From positions 1 to 52,653 of the forward strand of contig JBPCOJ010000016.1 in NCBI GenBank assembly GCA_051000345.1: DNA of 52,653 nucleotides. Direction: 5' to 3'. Below are positions 1 through 7,274 of this stretch, in pieces (positions within the stretch are counted from its first letter, which is position 1; each line of letters starts with the position of its first letter). The notes beneath the pieces are model-generated. The model searched no databases and was not told where the DNA came from. It saw only the letters and a list, made by a program, of their open reading frames with translations. The stretch is from JBHENC01 sp051000345 (GTDB lineage Bacteria; Acidobacteriota; Blastocatellia; Pyrinomonadales; Pyrinomonadaceae). Made by a program: the position numbers and the translations under genes.

Positions 1-199
1 TCTCGTCAAACTCGTTCTTATCCAGACCAACGCGCGCGGCATGACCCAACAGGCGCGCCCAATGCTCAGACCAGAGGAACGGCTGATGATGATGGACAGC
101 GAGCGTCGTGAAAACGCCTCGCCCGTAGAGCGAGACGGCCTCAACGCGCGCTTTCGTCACGCCCAACAGATCATTGTTATGGATGAAGCGCGAGTGCAT
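1..199 (-). CDS. Class IV aminotransferase, 5' part only (runs off the left edge)
   Basis: Reading the minus strand from an ATG at 199 gives 66 open residues to the window edge. They contain SLYGRGVFTTLAV followed by PFLWSEHWARL, the N-terminal signature of PLP-dependent fold-type IV enzymes (branched-chain aminotransferase, D-amino-acid aminotransferase, 4-amino-4-deoxychorismate lyase PabC). The GxGVFxT stretch followed by EHxxRL is known to form the substrate-facing part of the small domain. The catalytic lysine lies beyond the edge, so branched-chain transaminase and PabC cannot be separated. No clear Shine-Dalgarno precedes the ATG; an in-frame TTG is adjacent at 202, and a heptamer repeat array begins nine bases upstream. 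The gene is apparently intact where visible. Confidence 0.72.
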   Translation of the reverse strand, partial: MHSRFIHNNDLLGVTKARVEAVSLYGRGVFTTLAVHHHQPFLWSEHWARLLGHAARVGLDKNEFDE

Positions 200-207
200 C
201 AAGATAA

Positions 208-317
208 GGGATGAGGGATGAGGGATGAGGGATGAAGTGGATTGAGTAAAGGAGTCAATTGAATCAATCATTCAATCAGGCTTTGGTTCATGCATCGTCC
301 CTCATCCCTCCTCCCTG
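208..317. repeat. Heptamer tandem repeats (GGGATGA)4 and an opposed copy
   Basis: Four exact copies of GGGATGA occupy 208-235. About 60 bases on, 298-311 carries the same unit in reverse orientation (TCCCTCA TCCCTCC, then a partial copy to 317). The two blocks can pair as a hairpin. They lie between the aminotransferase start and the stop of the next minus-strand gene, so they sit in the spacer or 5' leader. The unit reappears in degenerate form inside purL at about 2595-2632. Confidence 0.85.
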
Positions 318-321
318 CTGT

Positions 322-858
322 TCAGTAGTCGTCTTTTCCGGTCAATTCATTTTCCATCCGGTCGGCGACCAGGATCACGCTTTTAATCGCCAGTCTAAGC
401 GCTTCCGCATCGCTGTCGGCGGCGATCTGGACTGCGAACATGGTGAGATATTTACCCGAAGCCTCCTGCACGTCCACGCGCCACGCGCCGAATTTGACGG
501 AATTGTTTTCACGCAGCAATCTGTTGGCGATGGCGGCAGAGAGCGGCCCGGCAGAGTAAAAGGCCGGAGACCAGACCTCCCTGATTTCAAGTGAAGAATA
601 CTTCTCGGTATTCGAGTTAACGAATGCAAGCTGGCTTCGGTAAGTAGTCCTTCCATTGACCACCTTCTCCATCTGATCGTTTTCGATGGTCAACCGATAG
701 TCTTTGTCTTCCGTCAACTCGTATTTATAACCAATCTCATCAAGAGCGGCCTTGATACGTGGATCGGCCTGTCTTTTTCTGGCATTGCTGCCGACCTGCG
801 CGAAGCTGACCTGCGCGCACAAGAAGAGACCGAACAAAATCAAGACCGCTCGCTTCAT
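322..858 (-). CDS. Exported YbjN-like protein
   Basis: A 178-residue protein with a clear Sec signal (MKR then a hydrophobic run to about residue 20, AQ cleavage context). The mature part is alpha/beta, with a start resembling DPRIKAALDEIGYKY and a C-terminal helix. This layout (helix, antiparallel strands, helix) is that of the YbjN / type III chaperone-like fold (Pfam YbjN), which here would act in the periplasm; family members have no agreed biochemical role. No catalytic motif is visible. The gene stands alone on the minus strand between the RelE-type pair and the heptamer array. The family assignment is by overall pattern only. Confidence 0.6.
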   Translation of the reverse strand: MKRAVLILFGLFLCAQVSFAQVGSNARKRQADPRIKAALDEIGYKYELTEDKDYRLTIENDQMEKVVNGRTTYRSQLAFVNSNTEKYSSLEIREVWSPAFYSAGPLSAAIANRLLRENNSVKFGAWRVDVQEASGKYLTMFAVQIAADSDAEALRLAIKSVILVADRMENELTGKDDY

Positions 859-909
859 CGGGTATTCCTTATCATCTATTTAAGTTTTGCTGCCATTGAA
901 GAAATCCAA

Positions 910-1173
910 CTATCGCTCGTAAACGTCTTTGCGATGGCCAACACGGATGATTTCTATAATTAGAGACGAGGATGAAACAGTATATATAATTCGATATGAG
1001 CCTTCCCGAAGGCGATAACTATGTTCTGAGCCGACTAGCTTTCGCACTCCTACAGGATAAGGACTATCGGGTAACTGTTCGACTGCTTTCAGAATTCTGA
1101 CGACCGCATCTTTCGGGAGATTCCTGAGTTCTTTGACGGCAGAATGCTTCCACTCGATTTTATATGACTCCAT
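910..1173 (-). CDS. RelE/ParE-family toxin
   Basis: An 87-residue protein with the RelE fold pattern: YKIEWKHSAVKELRNLPKD at the N-terminus, a central Arg-rich GVRKLVGSEHSYRLREG and the final IIRVGHRKDVYER. RelE toxins are ribosome-dependent mRNA interferases; ParE relatives poison gyrase. The basic C-terminal GHRKDVY with the R-x-R-x-G-x-Y-R-x-I-Y core favours the RelE type. Its start lies inside the end of the upstream antitoxin gene (14-base overlap), the usual translational coupling for such pairs. It appears intact. Confidence 0.88.
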   Translation of the reverse strand: MESYKIEWKHSAVKELRNLPKDAVVRILKAVEQLPDSPYPVGVRKLVGSEHSYRLREGSYRIIYTVSSSSLIIEIIRVGHRKDVYER

Positions 1174-1360
1174 CTCGCTTTAGCCCGGCAATCAATTCAT
1201 TGTGTGGGGTTGTGGGTTCTGTCCGCCTTTCGGCTACAGCCGCCAGGTCATTGATGTCTTCGAGAAGCTCTTGAAATTCTTTGATAGAAAGAATAACGGC
1301 GGTCTTTTCGCCAGTCTCATTGGTGATGTACTTGATATCGAGTTGGTTCAGGTCTAACAT
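1160..1360 (-). CDS. RelB/Phd-like antitoxin
   Basis: The chosen ATG at 1360 is preceded by GGAGG at optimal distance, giving 66 residues. A longer reading to 1402 adds 14 residues without a ribosome site. The sequence runs LDIKYITNETGEKTAVILSIKEFQELLED, the beta-strand, turn and helix of the Phd/YefM and RelB-type antitoxins that bind operator DNA as dimers; the polar C-terminal tail would wrap the toxin. It precedes and overlaps the toxin gene, so the pair should be autoregulated. The exact superfamily (Phd versus RelB) is uncertain. Confidence 0.78.
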   Translation of the reverse strand: MLDLNQLDIKYITNETGEKTAVILSIKEFQELLEDINDLAAVAERRTEPTTPHNELIAGLKRDGVI

Positions 1361-1412
1361 TCGCGCCTCCGCCCTTGCAGTATAGCCATAAAGATAAATC
1401 AACGCACTCTGC

Positions 1413-3764
1413 TCAAGCCGCAGTCATTACTTCCGCGTGGAGCTTTGACACTAACGACATGCGCCAGGCGGCTTCAAGCTCGGCGACGGGGAGACTGATA
1501 ACTTCTTCACCGTCCGCTTTGATGCTCAAACGCTTGCCTCCCGTACGCCCCAGAATTGTGAACGGGCAATTCGCGCGTTGGGCGATCTCTTCTATTTGTT
1601 CGAGCGTGTCTTCACCGAAGCTGATGATGATGCGCGAGGGCGATTCGCTAAAAAGTAGCGCCTGAATGCCAAGCGTTCCCGCGAGGTCAACTTCCGCACC
1701 GATTGCTTCACGATTGAGCGATGAAAAGCAGCATTCGGCCAGAGCGATGGACAGCCCGCCGTCCGAGCAATCGTGAGCCGAGCGAAGCAAGCCGCTTTCA
1801 GCCGCGCGCAGACAGGTCGCCTGCACGCTTTTTTCAAGATCAAGATCAAGCGCGGGCACGCGCCCTTCATGGATCATCTCGCCCGTCGTTCGGCCTTCGA
1901 TAGTCGCGGCATATTCGCTGATGGAAAGATCGTCATCCGTCGTTCCCAGAAGCGCGATGATGTCTCCCGCAGCTTTGAAGCCATGCTGAACGACGCGGCG
2001 CACGTCTTCGATCAGTCCGACCATGCCGATGACGGGCGTGGGCAGGATGCCGCGTCCTTCCGTCTCGTTATAGAAAGAGACATTGCCGGAGACGACAGGA
2101 GTATTAAATGCCCTGCACGCTTCAGCCATGCCGTCTATCACTTCCGAGAAAGACCACATCACTTCGGGGCGTTCTGGCGAAGCGAAGTTCAGGCAATTCG
2201 TGATGGCGATGGGTCGCGCTCCAACGCAGACGACGTTGCGTGCGGCTTCGGCGACGATGAGACGCGCACCCTCGCGCGGGTTGGCGGCGCAGTATCGCCC
2301 GTTGCCGTCCAGACACATCGCCAAGGCGCGGCGAGTCTCCTTGATTCGCACGACCGCAGCGTCCGCGCCCGGCATGACCACCGTGTTCGTCCTGACCATG
2401 TGATCGTACTGGCGATAGACCCACTCTTTCGACGCGATGTTCGGCGCGGAGACGAGACGCAGCAACGATTCATTAAGTCTGGAGTCTGGAGTCTGGAGTC
2501 TGGAGTCTGAAGACAAAGCACTGTTTTCTTGAAAGATTGGTGCGGTGGGCGGCGCGGGCTGAATGACATCCAGACCTCCGCCAACGCTGATGCCTTCATC
2601 CCTCACGCTGCTGCCCTCATCCCTGCTCTTCATCGGGCGTGTGTAAAGCGGGGCTTCGTCCGTGAGCGCGCTGACGGGAATGTCGGCCACCGTCTCGTTA
2701 TTGTGAATCACGAGCATGTTGTTACCATCGCGGACTCTGCCGATGACGACCGCATCCAAATCCCACTTGCGAAAGATATCCACGACCTCGCGCTCTCTGC
2801 CTCTGTGCGCGACAATCAGCATTCGCTCCTGCGACTCCGACAGCAGCATCTCGTAAGCGGTCATTCCCTGCTCGCGCTGCGGAACGAGAGAGAGATCAAG
2901 CTCGATCCCTGTTCCGGCGCGCGCCGCCATCTCGCAAGAGGAGGAAGTCAGCCCCGCCGCGCCCATATCCTGAATGCCGGCGACCGCGCCACTCCGCATC
3001 GCTTCGAGGCAGGCTTCAAGCAAAAGTTTTTCAAGGAAAGGGTCGCCCACCTGCACAGTCGGGCGCTTCTCCAGAGCTTCTTCGTCAAACTCTGCGGAAG
3101 CCATCGTCGCACCGTGGATACCGTCGCGCCCCGTCTTCGCGCCGACGTACAAAATGGGATTGCCGATGCCAGTTGCCTTGCCGAAAAAGATTTGATCCCG
3201 GCGCACAAGGCCGAGCGCGAAAGCGTTGACCAGCGGGTTCATAGCATAATCATCATCAAACGCGACTTCGCCGCCGATGGTCGGAACGCCAAACGCATTA
3301 CCGTAATGCGCGATGCCTGCGACAACGCCCGAGAGCAGACGGCGATTCCGTGTTCCGTTCTTCTCATCTTCGAGCGTCCCGAAGCGGATGGAGTTCATCG
3401 CTGCCAGAGGGCGCGCGCCCATTGTGAAGATGTCGCGCAGGATTCCACCCACACCCGTCGCCGCGCCCTGAAACGGCTCGATGAACGAAGGATGATTGTG
3501 CGATTCGACCTTGAACGCGGCGCACCACCCGTCGCCCAGATCAACGACGCCCGCGTTCTCTCCCGGCGGCACGATGACGCGCTCGCCAGTAGTCGGCAAT
3601 CTCTTCAAGTGGACGCGCGAGGATTTGTACGAGCAGTGCTCGGACCACATGACGGAAAAGATGCCAAGCTCCGAATACGACGGCTCGCGATTCAGCAACT
3701 CTTTAATGCGCGCGAATTCTTCTTCTGTCAGGTTGTGTGCGGAGATTACTTCAGGAGTGATCAT
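1413..3764 (-). CDS. purL: Phosphoribosylformylglycinamidine synthase, large subunit (small-type PurL)
   Basis: PurL converts FGAR, ATP and glutamine-derived ammonia to FGAM in purine synthesis. The small type needs PurQ and PurS, both encoded about 2.5 kb upstream. The N-terminal half has SVMWSEHCSYKSS (catalytic His near residue 43), the SHNHPS loop and GVGGILRDIFTMGARP; the second AIRS-like half follows KEWVYRQYDHMV. ATG 3764 gives the family N-terminus MITPEVISAHN. An earlier in-frame ATG at 3785 only translates heptamer repeat. The protein is about 783 residues, longer than usual, because the linker between the two halves carries roughly 50 low-complexity residues encoded by heptamer repeats (2476-2510 and 2595-2632). 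Catalytic regions look intact. Confidence 0.97.
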   Translation of the reverse strand: MITPEVISAHNLTEEEFARIKELLNREPSYSELGIFSVMWSEHCSYKSSRVHLKRLPTTGERVIVPPGENAGVVDLGDGWCAAFKVESHNHPSFIEPFQGAATGVGGILRDIFTMGARPLAAMNSIRFGTLEDEKNGTRNRRLLSGVVAGIAHYGNAFGVPTIGGEVAFDDDYAMNPLVNAFALGLVRRDQIFFGKATGIGNPILYVGAKTGRDGIHGATMASAEFDEEALEKRPTVQVGDPFLEKLLLEACLEAMRSGAVAGIQDMGAAGLTSSSCEMAARAGTGIELDLSLVPQREQGMTAYEMLLSESQERMLIVAHRGREREVVDIFRKWDLDAVVIGRVRDGNNMLVIHNNETVADIPVSALTDEAPLYTRPMKSRDEGSSVRDEGISVGGGLDVIQPAPPTAPIFQENSALSSDSRLQTPDSRLNESLLRLVSAPNIASKEWVYRQYDHMVRTNTVVMPGADAAVVRIKETRRALAMCLDGNGRYCAANPREGARLIVAEAARNVVCVGARPIAITNCLNFASPERPEVMWSFSEVIDGMAEACRAFNTPVVSGNVSFYNETEGRGILPTPVIGMVGLIEDVRRVVQHGFKAAGDIIALLGTTDDDLSISEYAATIEGRTTGEMIHEGRVPALDLDLEKSVQATCLRAAESGLLRSAHDCSDGGLSIALAECCFSSLNREAIGAEVDLAGTLGIQALLFSESPSRIIISFGEDTLEQIEEIAQRANCPFTILGRTGGKRLSIKADGEEVISLPVAELEAAWRMSLVSKLHAEVMTAA
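2476..2510. repeat. Heptamer array (AGTCTGG)n inside purL
   Basis: Four exact copies of AGTCTGG and a fifth ending in A lie within the purL reading frame. On the coding strand they read as a repetitive SSDSRLQTPDSRL segment. A second, degenerate block of the GGGATGA/TCATCCC heptamer follows at about 2595-2632 and encodes SRDEGSSVRDEG. Both fall in the interdomain linker, where insertions should be tolerated. Confidence 0.9.
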
Positions 3765-3770
3765 AAGGAC

Positions 3771-3840
3771 AGTGACAAGTGACAAGTGACAAGTTAAAAG
3801 CAGATTCTAACTCGTCACTTGTCACTTGTCACTTGTCACT
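3771..3840. repeat. Opposed heptamer arrays (AGTGACA)3 / (TGTCACT)4 forming a hairpin
   Basis: Three AGTGACA copies (3771-3791), an AT-rich loop of about 20 bases and four reverse-complement copies (3813-3840) give a stem of about 25 pairs with one seven-base slip. The structure fills the spacer between two co-directional minus-strand genes: its right arm encodes the last residues and TGA stop of the thioredoxin-like gene and its left arm abuts the purL start. It could act as a transcription or translation barrier, but no T-run follows it on the minus strand, so a standard intrinsic terminator is not supported. Confidence 0.9.
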
Positions 3841-4427
3841 GTGTTAATTGCGCTACGAAGTTCTGCGGGCTTGATGCGCCCCATGTGTTTGAAGACGATT
3901 TGTCCCTGTGCGTTGTAGAGGTAAGTCGCGGGCAAGCCCCCACCCCATTCAGCATCAACCCACTTGATTGCGGGTTCCGGGTCAGGGACGTTCAAAAGAT
4001 AGGCGGGCATCGTGGAACGCATTTGCCGCAGGAATTGCGGAACTCCTGTTTTAATCTCGCCGGATTCATCGAGCGAGACGGTGACGAACTCAAGACCGCG
4101 CGCTTTGTAATCCTTATTAATCTGGACGAGGTCTGGAAACTCTTCACGGCACGGCTCGCACCACGTCGCCCAGAAATTGACGAGCAGCGGACGCGCGGCT
4201 TGCGTGTTTATCTGCTCGCGCGCTAAAAGTTTCTTGAGTCCGGCAAGGTCTGTCTCGCGCACTGCGACGGGTTTCGCCTGCGCTGTCTGTGGAGAAACTT
4301 TGCGGGCGCGAGTCGGGCTGCGCTGTTGCTGCTGCGGCGCGGCGGCGGCGCGTGTCACAAAGAAGTATACCGCCGTCGCGCCGCCACAACAGAAGAAAAG
4401 AAGCGCGAGAAAGAGGGTGCGTTTCAT
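3822..4427 (-). CDS. TlpA/ResA-like thiol-disulfide oxidoreductase
   Basis: A 201-residue protein with an N-terminal signal anchor (residues 1-25), a Gln/Arg/Pro-rich spacer and a thioredoxin fold from about residue 60. The redox motif WCEPC is at 89-93 in the context LLVNFWATWCEPCREEFP, as in TlpA/ResA proteins that reduce or exchange disulfides on the outer face of the membrane, often for cytochrome c maturation. LPATYLYN supplies the cis-proline loop. Only six bases separate it from the upstream redoxin gene, so the two form an operon. Its final residues (VTSDK) and stop codon are translated from the heptamer array. Confidence 0.9.
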   Translation of the reverse strand: MKRTLFLALLFFCCGGATAVYFFVTRAAAAPQQQQRSPTRARKVSPQTAQAKPVAVRETDLAGLKKLLAREQINTQAARPLLVNFWATWCEPCREEFPDLVQINKDYKARGLEFVTVSLDESGEIKTGVPQFLRQMRSTMPAYLLNVPDPEPAIKWVDAEWGGGLPATYLYNAQGQIVFKHMGRIKPAELRSAINTVTSDK

Positions 4428-4433
4428 GCGGGT

Positions 4434-5054
4434 TTAAGATGCGCGCTTGATCGAGCAGCCGAAGGCTTTGGCTTCGGTTCTGGCGACCGGCTTGCCCGCG
4501 AGTTTCGCGTTGAGTGCTTCGCGCAGATCGCTTGCGGTAATGCTTCCGGCGTTGCGCGAATTGTCTATGCGCCCGTGATAAACGAGCTTATTTCCGGCGT
4601 CGAGAAAGAAAGTTTCGGGCGTCACGTTTGCGCCGAGCATGTCCGCGACTTTGTTGCCCGCGTCTTTCAAAATCGGAAACGTCAGATTCTTTTCCGCCGC
4701 GTGGCGCTTAATATCGTCGGGCGTTTCGGCTATGTTCGAGTTGATGCCGACGACATTGATGCCGCGCGCTTTGTAATCCGCCGCGAGCTTTTCCATGCGC
4801 TCGTTGTAAGCGTTGGAAACAGGGCATTGCGTCGAAACGAAAATCAGCACAGTGCCGTTTGCGCCTTTGAGCGAAGCAAGCGAGCGCTGTGTGCCGCTCG
4901 CGGCGTCGGGCAACTTGAAATCGCCGATCACTTGACCGGCAGTAACTCCCGCCGCGACAACCGCATTGCTTTGTTGAAACGCCAAGGCAGCGGCTGAAAC
5001 CGAGATTGAAACGGCGAGAAGAAGAAGCGATGCAAGAGCGTAGCGATTTTTCAT
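4434..5054 (-). CDS. Exported redoxin-family protein (CPVSN type)
   Basis: A 206-residue protein with a Sec signal (about 1-25) and a thioredoxin/AhpC-like domain: IGDFKLPDAASG, a conserved STQCPVSNAYNERM with a single active Cys at about 77, then TPETFFLD with the cis-Pro. The C-terminal AFGCSIKR block carries a second Cys and recurs in exported redoxins of this subgroup; it might be a resolving or metal-binding Cys (inference). Such proteins are periplasmic thiol reductases or peroxidases whose substrates are mostly unknown. It is the first gene of a two-gene unit with the TlpA-like gene. Confidence 0.85.
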   Translation of the reverse strand: MKNRYALASLLLLAVSISVSAAALAFQQSNAVVAAGVTAGQVIGDFKLPDAASGTQRSLASLKGANGTVLIFVSTQCPVSNAYNERMEKLAADYKARGINVVGINSNIAETPDDIKRHAAEKNLTFPILKDAGNKVADMLGANVTPETFFLDAGNKLVYHGRIDNSRNAGSITASDLREALNAKLAGKPVARTEAKAFGCSIKRAS

Positions 5055-5139
5055 TTTAAGTTATTCCTTTCAGGACTTCGGAAGAGGTTCGCAAGATTAT
5101 CAGCACGCGCGCGCGGAAACAAGGCGAAGGCTCGCGCCG

Positions 5140-5562
5140 TCACACATCTCCCGCTCGTTCCGCCTCGCACGCTTTGCGCAGCGTGAACAGCCAGAGCATA
5201 CGATTCTCCTTCGCGTCGAAAACATGGCGCGCTTCGCATACATGCCAGAAGCCCGTGTGCTGCCAGCGCCCGACGGCGAGCTTATTGAAAAGCGGCACGG
5301 CGTGGCGCGTTTCGATGGCGGCAAGCAGCGCGCGATTGCCGGGCGTCAAAGCTTGATCTCCGCGACGGCCATCGCCCGTATAATAAATTTCATTGCCCGC
5401 AGCATTCGCCTCGTCCGGGTAACAAGGGTTGATGCGCCCGAAGTCCGTCAACAATGAAATGAGCCGCCCGTTGCGCTGGTAGACGCCGTTGCGTATGCGA
5501 TGCGTTTTGTTTACCTCCGCCCACGAAAGAATTTCATTCGATGAAGAATCCGGCGCGCTCAT
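5140..5562 (-). CDS. Small SRA-like domain protein
   Basis: A 140-residue protein without signal or membrane segment. The central block NEIYYTGDGRRGDQ, then GNRALLAAI and a final HTGFWHVCEARHVFDAKENRMLWLFTLR, matches the layout of the SRA-like domain found in ScoMcrA-type modification-dependent nucleases and some DUF3427 proteins (YTG-x-G-x-x-GDQ, then N-R-x-L). SRA domains flip out and read modified cytosines. Here the domain stands alone, with no HNH nuclease fused or adjacent, so it may be a remnant, a reader or a decoy. The assignment is by motif pattern; function is inferred. Its flanking genes are metabolic or exported and offer no clue. Confidence 0.6.
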   Translation of the reverse strand: MSAPDSSSNEILSWAEVNKTHRIRNGVYQRNGRLISLLTDFGRINPCYPDEANAAGNEIYYTGDGRRGDQALTPGNRALLAAIETRHAVPLFNKLAVGRWQHTGFWHVCEARHVFDAKENRMLWLFTLRKACEAERAGDV

Positions 5563-5663
5563 AAATCGCCTGTGTGAGATAAGAAACTGCGAATCACCGT
5601 GAACTATAAAGACAACGCCTCTTGCTCGTTTAGCTCCAGACGGCGATTGAAATAGGCATCACT

Positions 5664-6188
5664 TTATTGATTTGGTGTGAAAGGTATGCACTGATATTTG
5701 TCAGAGATAAGTTGATACTGTTTGCCATCGTATCTGTACAGTGAGACACTCGCCCTCCGAATGTTGACAGCGCAGAAGCCCATCGCAACCTCGCTTGCTA
5801 AATCTTTGTACCCGTTTGTCGCTCTATTCCTTACTCTTAAAACTTTATCCTCAAGAAGCAATGTATATTCGTGATTTGTCCTCTGATATATCCAATAACT
5901 GCAATTGCCGCCTGCTCCGCACCAATCCGAATGGTCAATATAGAGAAAAAACTCTTGCACTCCATCTCCATTCAGGTCATGCAACTCGTACTTCAAATTC
6001 CTATGCAGCACTTGCAAATCATCAACTGACAAACGGGAGTTGTTTTTATTATGGTTTATATCTTTGATTAGTTGTTGCACTAAATCTTTTGGGATTTTTG
6101 AGGTGACTGGTTTCGTTTTTGCAGAAAGCAGGCTCACGCTATAAAACAAACATAGAGCAACAACAAGAATCAGTTTTCTGTCCTTCAT
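5664..6188 (-). CDS. Exported protein of unknown function
   Basis: A 174-residue protein with a Sec signal (MKDRK, then a hydrophobic run to about residue 22). The mature part has DLNGDGVQEFFLYI near residue 73, a Ca-binding-like DxNxDG loop as in FG-GAP/VCBS and EF-hand-like exported proteins, and four cysteines that could form two disulfides. No known enzyme motif is seen. The DNA is noticeably AT-richer than the flanking purine genes, which suggests a later arrival. It separates purQ from the SRA-like and redoxin genes. Confidence 0.7.
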   Translation of the reverse strand: MKDRKLILVVALCLFYSVSLLSAKTKPVTSKIPKDLVQQLIKDINHNKNNSRLSVDDLQVLHRNLKYELHDLNGDGVQEFFLYIDHSDWCGAGGNCSYWIYQRTNHEYTLLLEDKVLRVRNRATNGYKDLASEVAMGFCAVNIRRASVSLYRYDGKQYQLISDKYQCIPFTPNQ

Positions 6189-6242
6189 ATTTCCACACCA
6201 CCTATAAGGTATTCAACTAAAGGTTTGCTACGCTTAACTTTT

Positions 6243-6941
6243 TCATGTGCGCGCGGCGAGCGTGGCGGCGAGTGAGCTGAAGATGGCGCGCCCGTCTGAT
6301 GAGCCGAGCAAGTTTTCGCAGGCGCGTTCCGGGTGCGGCATCAGTCCCATGACGTTGCGCGCTTCGTTGCAGATGCCCGCGATGGAGTGGCGCGAGCCGT
6401 TCGGGTTGGCTTCATTGCTCGTGTTTCCGTGTGCGTCCGCGTAGCGAAAAACGATGCGGTCTTCGCTCGTGAGTTGCTGAAAAATCGCGTCGTCGCAAAC
6501 GTAGTTGCCTTCGGCGTGCGCGATTGGCAAACGCAAAACCGCGCCCGTCGTTAATTTATTCGTAAAGGGCGTGGCGGCAGTTTCAACCAGAACGTGCGTG
6601 TGTTCGCAAATGAAATGCAGATCGCGGTTGCGAAGCAGCGCGCCGGGCAAGAGTCCCGCTTCGCAGAGAATTTGAAAGCCGTTGCAGATGCCCAAGACGT
6701 AACCACCGCTTGCCGCGAAGTCTTTGATCGAATTCATCACGGGCGAAAAACTCGCCAGCGCTCCGGCGCGCAAGTAATCGCCGTAGGAAAAGCCGCCCGG
6801 CACAATCACTGCGTCGAACGCGCTCAAATCCGTGTCGCGGTGCCAGATGAAATCAACCGGCTGCCCGACGTGCTTCGAGACGACGTGATACGCATCGTGA
6901 TCGCAATTAGAGCCGGGGAAAACAACAACGCCGAATTTCAT
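6243..6941 (-). CDS. purQ: Phosphoribosylformylglycinamidine synthase, glutaminase subunit PurQ
   Basis: A 232-residue class I glutamine amidotransferase. The nucleophile Cys86 lies in LGICNGFQIL, and the His203/Glu205 pair in GLMPHPERACE completes the triad. VFPGSNCDHD at the N-terminus and PGGFSYGDYLR near 48-58 are PurQ signatures. It provides ammonia to PurL in the PurLQS complex of small-type systems. ATG 6941 lies 16 bases after the purS stop, so purS and purQ are co-transcribed. Length is normal and nothing is missing. Confidence 0.97.
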   Translation of the reverse strand: MKFGVVVFPGSNCDHDAYHVVSKHVGQPVDFIWHRDTDLSAFDAVIVPGGFSYGDYLRAGALASFSPVMNSIKDFAASGGYVLGICNGFQILCEAGLLPGALLRNRDLHFICEHTHVLVETAATPFTNKLTTGAVLRLPIAHAEGNYVCDDAIFQQLTSEDRIVFRYADAHGNTSNEANPNGSRHSIAGICNEARNVMGLMPHPERACENLLGSSDGRAIFSSLAATLAART

Positions 6942-6957
6942 ATCTCAACCCCTAAAA

Positions 6958-7203
6958 TCAAGCTTCAATCTCGACGTGGTAATCTTCGATGACGGGATTC
7001 GCCAAGACTTCGCGTGCCATGCGTTCAATGGCTGCACGCGCGTTTGTTTCATCGAGCGCTTCATCCAAAGCAATCTCGAAATACTTGCCCTGTCGCACGT
7101 CCGCGATGCGTTCGTAGCCAAGCGATTCGACGGCGTGCTGAATGGCCTTGCCCTGCGGATCGAGCACGCCTTGTTTTAAGGTGACGTAAACTTTAGCTTT
7201 CAC
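6958..7203 (-). CDS. purS: Phosphoribosylformylglycinamidine synthase subunit PurS
   Basis: An 81-residue protein with the PurS pattern: AKVYVTLKQGVLDPQGKAI, then VRQGKYFEIALD and the final NPVIEDYHVEIE. PurS dimers bridge PurL and PurQ and help the ammonia channel form. The start is GTG 7203, preceded at close spacing by GGAGA. It is directly followed by purQ. The order purB-purS-purQ is a common arrangement; purL is displaced. Confidence 0.95.
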   Translation of the reverse strand: MKAKVYVTLKQGVLDPQGKAIQHAVESLGYERIADVRQGKYFEIALDEALDETNARAAIERMAREVLANPVIEDYHVEIEA

Positions 7204-7274
7204 TTTTCTCCAATGCTCCGTGTCAGGCCATTAAATTATTTACCGGCAGCAGATTTGTGTGGACGAAATGCTGC

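Noticed and set aside
2529..3782. A 417-codon open frame on the plus strand opposite purL
   Set aside because: It is the antisense shadow of a well-supported gene in GC-rich DNA; no homology or ribosome site.
3771..3840. Heptamer hairpin as an ordinary intrinsic terminator
   Set aside because: No T-run follows the stem on the transcribed strand, and it overlaps the stop codon of the upstream gene.
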